A DNA stretch of 64,000 bases from Hebobacterum sp964559435 (GTDB lineage: Bacteria; Armatimonadota; Hebobacteria; Hebobacterales; Hebobacteraceae). The translations under genes and the position numbers were made by a program. Below the pieces are notes generated by a model. The model saw nothing but the letters and a program-made list of their open reading frames with translations. It was not told where the DNA came from and searched no databases. Positions within the stretch are counted from its first letter, which is position 1, and each line of letters starts with the position of its first letter. Of this stretch, positions 41,878 through 51,147 are shown piece after piece. The stretch lies in assembly GCA_964559435.1 (NCBI GenBank), contig CAZLHI010000004.1, positions 103,879 to 167,878 on the forward strand, in the 5' to 3' direction.

Positions 41878-43136
41878 CTCATCCCAGGCGGAACCACGAC
41901 AGGTCTCATCTCTGCGCTTCCCATCCGGAGCTCTGGCGGTGTCAGGGGTGAGGATTTGCCGCGTCCATAGTCCGAAGTCAGCGCCACGCCGCGGTAGAAG
42001 TGCCCCAGTATCTGCTCGCGGGTGTATCCTGCCTTCGACATGCCGAGCGCCCCGTGCTGGGAGAGGCCGACACCGTGGCCTCGGCCCCAGCCTATCACCT
42101 CGAAGGCTGAGCCGATCTTCCGGATCTCCAAGCGCGGGCTGGGCGTGTTCAGCACCGCGCGCACCTCGGACGGCCTTCTCAGTCTCGTGTGTCCCCTGCT
42201 GCCCAAGACTTCGAGTTCCCGGACTCGTCCCGTGCTGGTCCTCCTCTTCACAACCAGGTCCCTGACGTCGCCGATGTTCTTGCCCCGCGCGCGCAGCCTC
42301 TTGCCGATCTCCGCGGCTTTGATCTCGCGGCGCCAGTGATAGCACCAGTCGTAGCCGTGCAAGCGTCCGGCCGCCGCGTCGTAGGGCGACTCCACCGAGC
42401 GAAGATAGGGGAAATTCTTCCTTATGCTGCCCGGCCAGGCTTCATCAACGGGCTGGGTCATCCCGCCAGCGTTGGCATGGTAAGCGGCGAAGATCGGGCG
42501 TCCTCGGTAGGTGAGTATCTCGCCACGCGTCGCGTCCACAGCTTCGTCCACCAGCGGCCGCTCTGAGTCGACTCCACCATAGACCTGGCAGTGACCGGTG
42601 GTGCAGATGTCGAACCCATCCGAGCGGTGCTTCCTCTCAACGTCGCGCACGTACATGGCGAAGGTGCGGGAGATCACGGCTTGCACCTTGCAGGCCGCGC
42701 CGTGGGCGAACATCTCGTTGCCGACCACCCCGCGCACGTAATCCTCAATGGGCACGATGTTTATTGCCTTGAGCCGGCCTCCCCCTGCCCGCTCGATTCT
42801 CAGCCTGCCGCGATAGCTGGCGTTGTTCATCTCCAGCCACGGCTTCCTCCCGGTCGGCCAGAACTCCACCCATCGGCCGAGGGAGGCGCGTTTTCCCTTG
42901 TGTTCGAGAACGAGACCGCCTGAGCCAGCGGTCAGGCGGACATCGCCGTCGAAAGTGCCCTTTGAGCGCTCGGCCTTCCCCGCCCCGACGCCGCTGACGA
43001 CAAGCGACCGCTGTGCAGTCGAGCCGTAGTACAGCCCCACCCGGATATTCGGCTCGCTCGCACTGTCGGCCAGTGTCACGACACAGCACGTCGCAGCCAA
43101 AGCCAACAGCGCGATGCTGTTTCTGCGCCCGAACAT
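41874..43136 (-). CDS. SpoIID/LytB domain protein
   Basis: 420 residues, N-terminal signal peptide (~1-26). The SpoIID core (~100-260) contains LKAINIVPIEDYVRGVVGNEM, KVQAVISRTFAMYV, DICTTGHCQVYGG and AAYHANAGGMTQP, and the conserved IGWGRGHGVGLSQHGALGMSKAGYTREQILGHFY. SpoIID is a lytic transglycosylase of spore coats; in non-sporulating diderms the family is a cell-wall enzyme of unsettled role. No sporulation genes are in the window. Confidence 0.88.
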   Translation of the reverse strand: MFGRRNSIALLALAATCCVVTLADSASEPNIRVGLYYGSTAQRSLVVSGVGAGKAERSKGTFDGDVRLTAGSGGLVLEHKGKRASLGRWVEFWPTGRKPWLEMNNASYRGRLRIERAGGGRLKAINIVPIEDYVRGVVGNEMFAHGAACKVQAVISRTFAMYVRDVERKHRSDGFDICTTGHCQVYGGVDSERPLVDEAVDATRGEILTYRGRPIFAAYHANAGGMTQPVDEAWPGSIRKNFPYLRSVESPYDAAAGRLHGYDWCYHWRREIKAAEIGKRLRARGKNIGDVRDLVVKRRTSTGRVRELEVLGSRGHTRLRRPSEVRAVLNTPSPRLEIRKIGSAFEVIGWGRGHGVGLSQHGALGMSKAGYTREQILGHFYRGVALTSDYGRGKSSPLTPPELRMGSAEMRPVVVPPGMS

Positions 43137-43235
43137 GAGGTGAGCCCCTCCCGCTGGCGGTCGGCCCCCGTATTGGGAGCCACACCAGATATTCCACAGG
43201 TTCTGGAAATGGGCTAATGGCAGCTTGCCAGGGGG

Positions 43236-44288
43236 TCAGTCACAGGAACGCGAACACGTTGCTCGCCTAGCTGCAAACCAATCGACAGCGATCACGAGGT
43301 TGCCGAGCGCTATCAGGGCCGCGCCTCGCCAGAACCCCGGGCCGGCAGATTCACGCAGAAGGACCCAGCCGAGTGCCACGCCCAGCACAGGTGTGAGATA
43401 TGTCAGCGGCGGGAGCTTGTGATCCTCCCCGGCCTGTCGTCCGAGCGCCAGCGCCAACAGCCAGAGGGAGTAACCGCCGCAGTAGACGACCACTCCCAAG
43501 AAGGCAACGAGAACCCAGGCGCCGATGTGGTGAGGAACGCTTGACCCGAGATGAACCGATGCAAGATATCCGCTGGGCGAACCAGGGCCGCCCCTCACGG
43601 CAAGCACGGCCACCATCATCGCGAGCCCGAAGGTCATCGCCACCCACGTCTGCACGTCTCCCGAAGGCGCCGCGGCGTTCGGCCGTTGCGCGGCCACAAA
43701 ACGCCCCAGGTTTGAGTAGACGCCCCAAGAGAATGCCGCGAACAAAGCAACGCCGGCACCAACACCAGAACGCAGCGCCCCGAACTCCGACAGCTTTCCC
43801 TCGGTTGCGATTGTGGCCACCCCCAGGAGACAGAGGCTGAGCCCCAAAGCCATCTGCCAGGCCCGAGGGCGACGGCACGGAGCGGCCTGCTCCCACCGAG
43901 TCAAACGACGCACCACTGCTCCGAACAGGGCGCCTTGGAACAGCACGACGAAGACAGGATGCAGGTAGTTGATCACTATTGCGTCAGGCAGGGGCAAGCG
44001 CACGAAGGCAGAGTTCAGGGCAACCGCGTAGCCGGCCCACCCGAAGAAGCCCATTGCCATAAGCACAACCCATCCCCGACGCGAGATGTCTCGGAGCCCG
44101 GCGAGACGACCCCGCAAGGCCAGCACGACCAGCAGTGCAAACCAGCCCGTCGCGATCGACCAGAAGGCAACCTGGAGTGGGGTGAGGCGCTCGCCACTGC
44201 GCTCGGCCAAAAGCAAGGCCTTGGTCGTGGGCAGCGAAATGCCCCAGGACACGACGACGAACAGCGTGTACGCGTAGGCGCGCTTCAA
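43236..44288 (-). CDS. DMT/EamA family transporter
   Basis: 350 residues with ten hydrophobic helices in two EamA halves (~15-150 and ~190-345). Conserved features: GISLPTTKALLL near TM1 and the YLTPVLGVALGWVLLRES near the C terminus, typical of drug/metabolite exporters. The start appears to be TTG with a weak Shine-Dalgarno; a downstream start is possible. Substrate unknown. Confidence 0.8.
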   Translation of the reverse strand: MKRAYAYTLFVVVSWGISLPTTKALLLAERSGERLTPLQVAFWSIATGWFALLVVLALRGRLAGLRDISRRGWVVLMAMGFFGWAGYAVALNSAFVRLPLPDAIVINYLHPVFVVLFQGALFGAVVRRLTRWEQAAPCRRPRAWQMALGLSLCLLGVATIATEGKLSEFGALRSGVGAGVALFAAFSWGVYSNLGRFVAAQRPNAAAPSGDVQTWVAMTFGLAMMVAVLAVRGGPGSPSGYLASVHLGSSVPHHIGAWVLVAFLGVVVYCGGYSLWLLALALGRQAGEDHKLPPLTYLTPVLGVALGWVLLRESAGPGFWRGAALIALGNLVIAVDWFAARRATCSRSCD

Positions 44289-44330
44289 GGAACCCTAGCC
44301 GAACTGTGGACTTAGACCGCCCCAGGGAGC

Positions 44331-45170
44331 CTACTCGATCTCCAGCTTGGCCTTTATCGCCTCCAGCAGCTTCTTCGCGGCGAAGAAGTCCTGCATTTGC
44401 TGCTCGCCGGAGATCTCGCGCTCGATAGTGAGGGCGCCCTCGTACCCGATCTGTTTGAGCTTGGCAACGAACCGCTCAATGCCCACCTCTCCCTCGCCAA
44501 GAGGCCGCTCCTCGCCAAGCTGGCCTTCGGCCTTCGGCCAAACGGCGTCCTTGCAATGGACACCGCGGACCCATTCCCCGAGGACCTCGACGGCCTCGAC
44601 CGGGTCATCCGTCCCATACATGATCATGTTCGCCGGATCGAAGTTGACCTTCACGTTTTCGCGACCAACATCGGAGATGTACTGCTTGAGGAGATTTGCC
44701 GTTTCTTGCCCGGTTTCGAGGCAGAAGTTCATCCGCCGCCGCTGCAGATAATCGCAGATCTCCTGGACGGCGACAACGAGCGCGCTGTATGTCGGGTCAG
44801 CGCGGTCCTCGGGAATATAGCCGATGTGGGATGAGATGTTCGACGCCTCGATCTCGTGTGCGGAGTCGGCACACCTCTTCGTATCTTCTATTCGGGCAGC
44901 GCGCGTCTCCTCGGGGAGAAGCCCAACACTGGCCCGGACGGCCGCGACATCCGCGTAGCTTTCGCCCTCGTAGACCGCAACGACATTTGTGACACGGATG
45001 CCCGAGCTTCCTATCAGTTCCTTCAGCTCGCCACGCTTGGCGTCGGCTAACCACTCGCCGGAGGGGCCGACGAGCTGCATTGTCGGAAAGCCAGCTGCTT
45101 CTATTCGCTTCAGTCTGTCTGCGAAGTCCTCGCCCACGGAAAGCAAGACCCCCAAAGGCATCTTCGGCAT
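44331..45170 (-). CDS. Sugar phosphate isomerase/epimerase
   Basis: 279 residues from the ATG behind GGAGA. A TIM-barrel epimerase: RIEAAGFPTMQLVGPSGE, ISSHIGYIPEDRADPTYSA, MNFCLETGQETANLLKQYI, VKVNFDPANMIMYGTDDP, VRGVHCKDAVWPKAEGQLGEERPLGEGEVG and ALTIEREIS supply the Glu/Asp/His/Glu metal ligands. Paralogue of the gene near 14 kb. Substrate not determined. Confidence 0.87.
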   Translation of the reverse strand: MPKMPLGVLLSVGEDFADRLKRIEAAGFPTMQLVGPSGEWLADAKRGELKELIGSSGIRVTNVVAVYEGESYADVAAVRASVGLLPEETRAARIEDTKRCADSAHEIEASNISSHIGYIPEDRADPTYSALVVAVQEICDYLQRRRMNFCLETGQETANLLKQYISDVGRENVKVNFDPANMIMYGTDDPVEAVEVLGEWVRGVHCKDAVWPKAEGQLGEERPLGEGEVGIERFVAKLKQIGYEGALTIEREISGEQQMQDFFAAKKLLEAIKAKLEIE

Positions 45171-45334
45171 GGTGATCTCTCCACTGCGTGCTTGCTGGCC
45201 CTTGATTCGGTTCTGCCGCACAGGCTCCTGCTTGCGCGATCCCGGGGCACTCGATAGGATGCCAATGCTCTCGAGAAGGTCAGCATTCGCCTCTCGGGTG
45301 CTTCGCCGCCACACCACCAGACTCGGCGACAGCA

Positions 45335-47041
45335 TCAGCCCGCGCGCAACTCCGGATAAGCTCTGCGGGCCGCCGGCGAGTCGGCGGGGTCCTCGCGCTT
45401 GATCTCTATCTCGGTGTAGTCCGGTCCGTTGTTCGGCCAGTAGATCGTGAAGCTCTGGTAGCGCCAGTCCCCAAACGTGGTGATCTCCGGTTTCCCTTTG
45501 CGATGCTGCTCGTGGATGTCGAGGGCCGAGCACAGCCGCCCATCCTTCCGTCTGAAAGCTCCCTGGAACATCGCATCGAGGAGGCACCACCGGCCGTCGA
45601 TGAAAGCTTCGCACGTGCAGTGACTTTTCACCATGAGGAAGCGCGCCGGTATGCCGACTGCTTCCAGCAGTCCCGCGAGACATCGCGCCTGCGGGCCGCA
45701 CGCCCCGAACCCGTCCTCGATGATCAAGGCGGCCTCGTTCCGAGAGTTGGATCCGAACTCGAGGTGGTCATTGACCCAGCGCATGAGATCAATCGCCACC
45801 GCCTCGTCCGTTCGGTGCGCGCCGCGCACGGGCGCGACGATCCGATGTACATACAATGCCTGGCCCGGCTGGTCCGGCTGGAAGAAAGGCGAGCGGAGGT
45901 CAAACCCCGCCGCCGGCGGAAGCTCTTCGCGGGACATCTCGAAGCTGCCGGACGGACCAGGAACCGGCTGGCCGAGCAAGGCGAGAGCCAGAACCGCCTG
46001 CGCCGTGGCCGCCATGTCGGAGGGTCGCGAAGCCGGATCTGGACAACGAGCGAAGCCTGCGTCCGCGTTCTGGCATGCGGCGATCCACGCGGCGCATCGC
46101 CGCGCGCCGACACCGTAGGCCGACACAGATTCCCTGAAGCGATTGGCGTCGCCCCCAAGTAGGCCCTTGAGCCCTGCCAGGGCGTGATAGGTATCAGACA
46201 TTCGCCCCTTGCTTCGGTCTCGGTAGGCGCCGTAGTCTCCCATGCCGGTGGCGAACCCGCCGGAAGGATGCTGCTGGCGGGCCAGGAACGCGGCGGCCGC
46301 TTCAGGCGAGGGAGGCACCTCTCCCAACAGCCGCAGCGCTTCCAAGGCAGAGAATGTGGCCCGGGTATACCCGACGGCGACCGGGATGGCCTCCTTCGCG
46401 TCGGGCCCAGGATCGCGGTAAGGAGAGATCGACGCCGCCCATGTGCTGGCCTCCTCGACAAGATGCTGCCAGTCTGGTGAGTCCTCCCCAACAAAGCCCC
46501 CATCCTGACGGACGTTCTTCCTCTGCATGGCACCCAGGAAGTCCCCGACGCCGCGGGCTCCGGGGACTTCCACTTGCAGAGCCGTGAGCGCGCTCACTGC
46601 GTAGTATGTCTCCGCACACACCCCCGCCGTCTCGGGATAGAAATCCTGGAGAAACGCACCATCTGGCCGCTGGCGAGAGCAGACGAAGCGAGCGAGTTCC
46701 TCCGCTCTCGGGACAGCAGAACCGAGCATCCGGAGCGCCGCAACCGCACGATAGCTGTCCGCCAGCGTCGACTTCTCAGTCCAGCGACGCCCCCAGCGCC
46801 GACCCCGAAAGCCGCCATCGTCGTTCTGCTGCGAACAGATGAAGCGCGCCGTGCGCTCCGGCTTTGCAAGAGCCAGGTTGAAGGCGGGAAGCGCGCGGAC
46901 TGCCCAATAGGTGGGCCGAAGCGCGGAGATGTCGCCGGGGAACGATCCAAAGCCGCCATCCTCATCGCGACAGGCAAGGATCCACTGAGCAACAGGATGA
47001 TGCCCTGCGCGGTTGTAGTTCATCGAGTTCTGGCGGCTCAC
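45335..47041 (-). CDS. Prenyltransferase/squalene-oxidase-repeat protein fused to a transglutaminase-like domain
   Basis: 568 residues, no signal peptide. Residues ~10-370 are alpha/alpha-barrel repeats of the protein-prenyltransferase beta / terpenoid cyclase type: RDEDGGFGSFP, QQNDDGGFRGRR, RQRPDGAFLQ, HPSGGFATGMGDYG and MSDTYHALAGLKGL. Residues ~395-500 form a transglutaminase-like core with Cys448 (ACGPQ), His474 (KSHCTCEAF) and Asp489 (WCLLDAM). The protein is cytoplasmic as read. GTG (47041) or ATG (47023) are possible starts. Fusion of these two folds is unusual. Confidence 0.8.
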   Translation of the reverse strand: MSRQNSMNYNRAGHHPVAQWILACRDEDGGFGSFPGDISALRPTYWAVRALPAFNLALAKPERTARFICSQQNDDGGFRGRRWGRRWTEKSTLADSYRAVAALRMLGSAVPRAEELARFVCSRQRPDGAFLQDFYPETAGVCAETYYAVSALTALQVEVPGARGVGDFLGAMQRKNVRQDGGFVGEDSPDWQHLVEEASTWAASISPYRDPGPDAKEAIPVAVGYTRATFSALEALRLLGEVPPSPEAAAAFLARQQHPSGGFATGMGDYGAYRDRSKGRMSDTYHALAGLKGLLGGDANRFRESVSAYGVGARRCAAWIAACQNADAGFARCPDPASRPSDMAATAQAVLALALLGQPVPGPSGSFEMSREELPPAAGFDLRSPFFQPDQPGQALYVHRIVAPVRGAHRTDEAVAIDLMRWVNDHLEFGSNSRNEAALIIEDGFGACGPQARCLAGLLEAVGIPARFLMVKSHCTCEAFIDGRWCLLDAMFQGAFRRKDGRLCSALDIHEQHRKGKPEITTFGDWRYQSFTIYWPNNGPDYTEIEIKREDPADSPAARRAYPELRAG

Positions 47042-47631
47042 GAGCGGTTGTCACGATTCTTCGACGGACCGCCTGCTGGCGCCTCCGCATACGCCTCCGG
47101 CAGCACTTCGGTCTGTGTCGGGAGGGAGCCTGTGAGTGCCGTTGAAGTAGGACGCGAGCCCATCTGCGGAGGGGATCGAGCCGGCCAGGCAAGGGGGGAC
47201 AAGGGAGACGGCTTGGAAGATGTCAGTTCCGGCCCCGGGAATCGCGGCTGAGCGGGCGCCTTGTCACCCGGTGAGCACCGGAGCCGGAACTGCACCTCGG
47301 GCCGAGGAGGCGAGGCCCACTGAGTACAGTATTAGACGGCGCGCGGCCCCGGCGAGTTCCCGCTTCCGTGGCGCGTTTGTCATGAGCTCGTGACACGAGC
47401 CATGGGCGAGTGCCGGTGCCCTGACGTTACCTGTGCCTCATCTGTCCTTGCCCGCGAGGGCTGTCAAGCGTCCGCTAGCGGCATCCTCGTCCCAGGTGTG
47501 TGTCGATGTGTGCCCGCGCCCTCCGCTCGGGTGGGCGCGGACGGGTGACACGAGCGGAGCGGCTGTCTTCGGCACAAGACAGGCAGTTCAGCCGACGAAG
47601 CGAAGACCATTTCCGTACCAAGGAGGGGTCG
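47042..47631. other. Intergenic region upstream of the Lon-like gene
   Basis: 590 bp between divergent genes. It holds a 24-bp palindrome (47381-47404) and the GGAGG Shine-Dalgarno of the Lon-like gene. Antisense open frames here look like non-coding shadow. No RNA gene recognised. Confidence 0.5.
47381..47404. promoter_or_regulatory. Palindromic site upstream of the Lon-like gene
   Basis: Inverted repeat GCTCGTG-A-CACGAGC flanked by CATG...CATG, with one mismatched pair on each side, spanning 24 bp. It could bind a dimeric regulator or form a hairpin. A second half-like GTGACACGAGC occurs near 47545. Confidence 0.45.
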
Positions 47632-50112
47632 GTGCCGACCGAAGACTCCGAACTCAGGCCCGAGCAGCTAAGGGATTGCTGTGATGCCGACTCCCTTGGC
47701 TTTGAGACCACGGCCGATCTCCCCGAACTCGAGGGCAATGTCGGCCAGGACCGGGCGATGGCGGCGATAAGCTTCGGCCTCGACATGGCGATGAAAGGCT
47801 ACAATATCTTCGCTGCCGGGCCCACGGGGACGGGAAGGAACTTCGCCGTCCTCTCCCAGACAAGAGCGGCAGCCGTCAAGCAGCCGACTCCCGACGACTG
47901 GTGCTACGTCTACAACTTCCACGATCCCACTCGACCAATGGCCCTGCGACTGCCGCCGGGCATCGGACCGAAGTTCGCCAAAGACGTTGAAGAGTTGATA
48001 GCCACATGCCGCCAGGAGATGCCGCGAGCCTTCGAGAGCGAGACCTACGAGGACCGCAGGGAGAAGGCGACCGGCGACGTGCAGGCAGAACGCAATCGCG
48101 TGCTCCAGCGACTGGATGAGGAAGCGCGCTCGGAGGGCTTCATGATCCAGGCGACGCCATTGGGGCTGGTGACGGTACCGTTGGCCGATGGGAAGCCGAT
48201 GTCACGCGAGCAGTTCGAAGAGCTGCCCGAAGAGAAGCGAAGCGAGATCAACCAGAAGATGGAGCAGCTGCGCGGCCGAGTGCAGGAGGCTCTGGGCCAG
48301 GCGCGACAGCTCGAGAAGGAGACGCGGCGACGCCTGGAGGAGCTGGACCGCGAGGTGGCAATGGCGGCAGTAGGGGACCGCTTCGAGGAGGTCAAGGAGA
48401 AGTACAGGGACTACCGGCTGATCATCGAGCACCTGGGCAGCATGTCGGAAGACGTGGTGGCACACAGGGCCGAGTTTCGCAGCTCAGAGGCGGCTGACTC
48501 AGATGGACGTCCCACCGAAGCGATGCCGAGCCGTTACCGCGTGAACGTCCTCGTCACCGGGGAAGACGACGACGGCGCGCCCGTCGTGGAAGAGAACAGC
48601 CCCACCTACTACAACTTGTTAGGCCGCCTGGAATACAGGCCAGTGGCGGGCGGGGCGGTGACAGATCACATGCTCATCAAGCCGGGCGCGCTTCAGCGGG
48701 CCAATGGTGGCTACTTGGTACTGCAAGCTCTGGATGTATTGCTTGCGCCCTTCGCCTGGGATGCACTCAAGAGGACCCTCCGTAGCCAGGAGACCGCGAT
48801 CGAGAACATCGGCGAGCAGTGGACGCCGATCCCGGCGGCAACGCTGCGGCCGCAGCCGATTCCGCTTGACGTCAAGGTCATCATGGTCGGCTCCCCGCTG
48901 CTCCACTTCCTCCTCTACCACTACGATGAGGACTTCGGCAAGCTGTTCAAAGTGAAGGCCGACTTCGACGTTGACATGGATGCGGACCCAGAGGCCTGCC
49001 AGAGCTACGCAGCATTCATGGCGACCTACTGCAGGCGTCACAATCTCAGATCCATGAGCAAGGACGCGGCCGCTCGCGTCATCGACTATGGCAAGCGCTT
49101 GGCCGAGGACAGAGAGAAGCTGTCGACGAGATTTGCGCAGATCGCAGACCTGCTGGCGGAGGCCAACTTCTGGGCCGCTCAGAGCAAGGCGTCGGCGATA
49201 GAGGCAGAGCACGTGGAGAAGGCATTGGATCAGAAGGAGTATCGCGCGGAGCGGCTTGAAGAGCGTGTGCACGAGCTGATCCAACGAGGTGACCTGGTAG
49301 TCGACGTCACTGGCGCCAGGACCGGGCAGGTGAACGGCCTTGCCCTGCTGGACCTGGGCGATCACGTCTTCGGACGCCCCTCGCGCATTACGGCACAGGT
49401 GTCTCCGGGACGAGCCGGCGTGCTCAACATCGAGCGCGAGGCGAGGCTGAGCGGCCAGATACACCAGAAAGCAGTGATGATCCTGAGCGGATACCTGACG
49501 GGTACCTATGGCGTGGAGGCACCACTATCGCTGTCGGCCAGCATCGCTTTCGAGCAGTCGTACGGGCCGGTCGAAGGGGACTCCGCCTCCTGTGCCGAGT
49601 TGTACGCGATCCTGTCGGGCCTGGCGCGAGCACCCATCCGCCAGGGCATTGCCGTCACGGGATCGGTCGATCAGCACGGCAACGTCCAGGTCATCGGGGG
49701 GGCCAATGACAAGATCGAGGGCTTCTACGCGGCCTGCAAACTGAAGGGGCTCACCAGTGACCAAGGCGTGCTGATCCCCCGCCAGAACATCAAGAACCTG
49801 ATGCTCAATCCGGAGGTCGTGAAGGCCGTCGAGGAAGACAAGTTCCACATCTGGGCCGTCTCGACCGTGGATGAAGGAATAGAGGTCCTCACCGGCGTGC
49901 CCGCCGGCTCGCCAGATGAGTCTGACACGATTCACGGTCGAGTCAGGGCGCGGCTCAAGGAGTTCTCAGATGCGCTGCGCGGCGCCCGTGACGAGCGGCC
50001 GCCCACGATCATCGAGGTCCCACCAGGTGCAGCCGGCCCTCGCCCGCCTCGGCCCCCCACCCCGCCACGGGAGCCGCCGACTCCACCACCCCCACCCATG
50101 CCGCCGCGGTAG
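47632..50112 (+). CDS. Lon-like ATP-dependent protease (AAA_32/LonC type)
   Basis: 826 residues from a GTG 5 nt after AGGAGG. An N-terminal AAA domain with GPTGTGRNFAV (Walker A with Arg in place of Lys, as in AAA_32 relatives) and a long coiled-coil insertion (~130-320) lead to a Lon peptidase domain: catalytic Ser651 in VEGDSAS and Lys694 in GANDKIEG, 43 residues apart as in Lon. The C-terminal ~30 residues are a poly-Pro tail. Role in protein quality control is inferred. Confidence 0.88.
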   Translation: MPTEDSELRPEQLRDCCDADSLGFETTADLPELEGNVGQDRAMAAISFGLDMAMKGYNIFAAGPTGTGRNFAVLSQTRAAAVKQPTPDDWCYVYNFHDPTRPMALRLPPGIGPKFAKDVEELIATCRQEMPRAFESETYEDRREKATGDVQAERNRVLQRLDEEARSEGFMIQATPLGLVTVPLADGKPMSREQFEELPEEKRSEINQKMEQLRGRVQEALGQARQLEKETRRRLEELDREVAMAAVGDRFEEVKEKYRDYRLIIEHLGSMSEDVVAHRAEFRSSEAADSDGRPTEAMPSRYRVNVLVTGEDDDGAPVVEENSPTYYNLLGRLEYRPVAGGAVTDHMLIKPGALQRANGGYLVLQALDVLLAPFAWDALKRTLRSQETAIENIGEQWTPIPAATLRPQPIPLDVKVIMVGSPLLHFLLYHYDEDFGKLFKVKADFDVDMDADPEACQSYAAFMATYCRRHNLRSMSKDAAARVIDYGKRLAEDREKLSTRFAQIADLLAEANFWAAQSKASAIEAEHVEKALDQKEYRAERLEERVHELIQRGDLVVDVTGARTGQVNGLALLDLGDHVFGRPSRITAQVSPGRAGVLNIEREARLSGQIHQKAVMILSGYLTGTYGVEAPLSLSASIAFEQSYGPVEGDSASCAELYAILSGLARAPIRQGIAVTGSVDQHGNVQVIGGANDKIEGFYAACKLKGLTSDQGVLIPRQNIKNLMLNPEVVKAVEEDKFHIWAVSTVDEGIEVLTGVPAGSPDESDTIHGRVRARLKEFSDALRGARDERPPTIIEVPPGAAGPRPPRPPTPPREPPTPPPPPMPPR

Positions 50113-50157
50113 CAACGCGGCAGCGCGGCCGCACCTCCACGCGATGGCCGTGTCGAC

Positions 50158-50907
50158 TCAGAAAACGAAGCTGAAGGTGAGCGGCCGCACTCGCCACTCG
50201 CCGTCTTCTTCCACTAGCCAAAGATTCCCGCGAACGTCTCTAGGGATGATGCGTACGAACCGAAGCTTTGCGACGAAGTCGATGCGCAGCCCGTCGAGCT
50301 CTGTCGGTCGCGCGGTGAGATCCGCGCCCTTCATCGTCACCCACTTCGGGGGCTTCCGGGGGACATTCCACCAGTGAAAGGTGAGCCCGTCCAGGGTTTC
50401 GTAGTCCTGTCGAAGCCACGCCTCGATGAACTCGGTCACCGCCTGACGCAGGTTTGGCTCCTGCAGTCGGTCCTCCGCAGTGCGGCTGGTCTCCGGTATG
50501 TTGGCCTCGGGCGGCAGCTCCTCGTACCAGTAGATCTGCCGAACCCGCCAGGCTCGGACACCGTCTTCCTCCACCAGGCGGAGAACGATGATCCCCTTGT
50601 CAGGGAGGCTGCTGTCAGCCATCGGCCCTCGGAAGCCAACGGCCCCGATGCGCTTGTCCGCTCGCGGCTTCCTGAGCTCGGGCAGCTCTGCAAAAAGCGA
50701 GGGCCCGTAGAGGTTCTGCAACTCCCTGGGCAGCATCTCGCTGATGGCTTCGCGATCGTTGCGGGTGAAGGCAAGCAAGAAGTTCCGGGCGGTCGCGGCG
50801 GCGGGAGCCGGAAGCGGAACGCTCGGCTCCGGCTTGCCGGGCTTAGGTTGTGCCAGAGCGGCGGCAGCCGCAACGATCACAAGGGTTGTCTTCGCACTCA
50901 TGCGCAT
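50158..50907 (-). CDS. Hypothetical exported protein
   Basis: 249 residues with a short signal-like N terminus (TLVIVAAAAALAQ) followed by a Pro-rich linker (~20-38). The rest is two ordered segments, ~40-150 (with RNFLLAFTRNDREAISEMLPRELQ) and ~155-249 with an NTF2-like or SnoaL-type feel (AVTEFIEAWLRQDYETLDGLTFHWW...). No family was recognised. Convergent with the Lon-like gene. Confidence 0.55.
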   Translation of the reverse strand: MRMSAKTTLVIVAAAAALAQPKPGKPEPSVPLPAPAAATARNFLLAFTRNDREAISEMLPRELQNLYGPSLFAELPELRKPRADKRIGAVGFRGPMADSSLPDKGIIVLRLVEEDGVRAWRVRQIYWYEELPPEANIPETSRTAEDRLQEPNLRQAVTEFIEAWLRQDYETLDGLTFHWWNVPRKPPKWVTMKGADLTARPTELDGLRIDFVAKLRFVRIIPRDVRGNLWLVEEDGEWRVRPLTFSFVF

Positions 50908-51147
50908 GGTCTCCCAGACATCGTACCCACTTCGCTAGTTTTCGCTAACAGCCCTGCCCCCGTCGTTAGAGGTCTACAGACGCGAGAAGGAGAACACAAA
51001 GGCGGGTCCAAGAGCTCTCCAGTTGGGCAGCGCGGCGGGCACCGGCAAGCGGCGTCGACGGAATGCCTGGCAGGTCGGAGTTCAAGCTCCGGTCTGCTTT
51101 CGCGTGGATAGCCCAGGGTCTGGGTGTGCCGAGCAGGTATTGATCTC

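Noticed and set aside
40732..42345. 537-residue minus-strand frame opposite mocA-xdhC
   Set aside because: Antisense of three overlapping conserved genes; composition typical of shadow frames.
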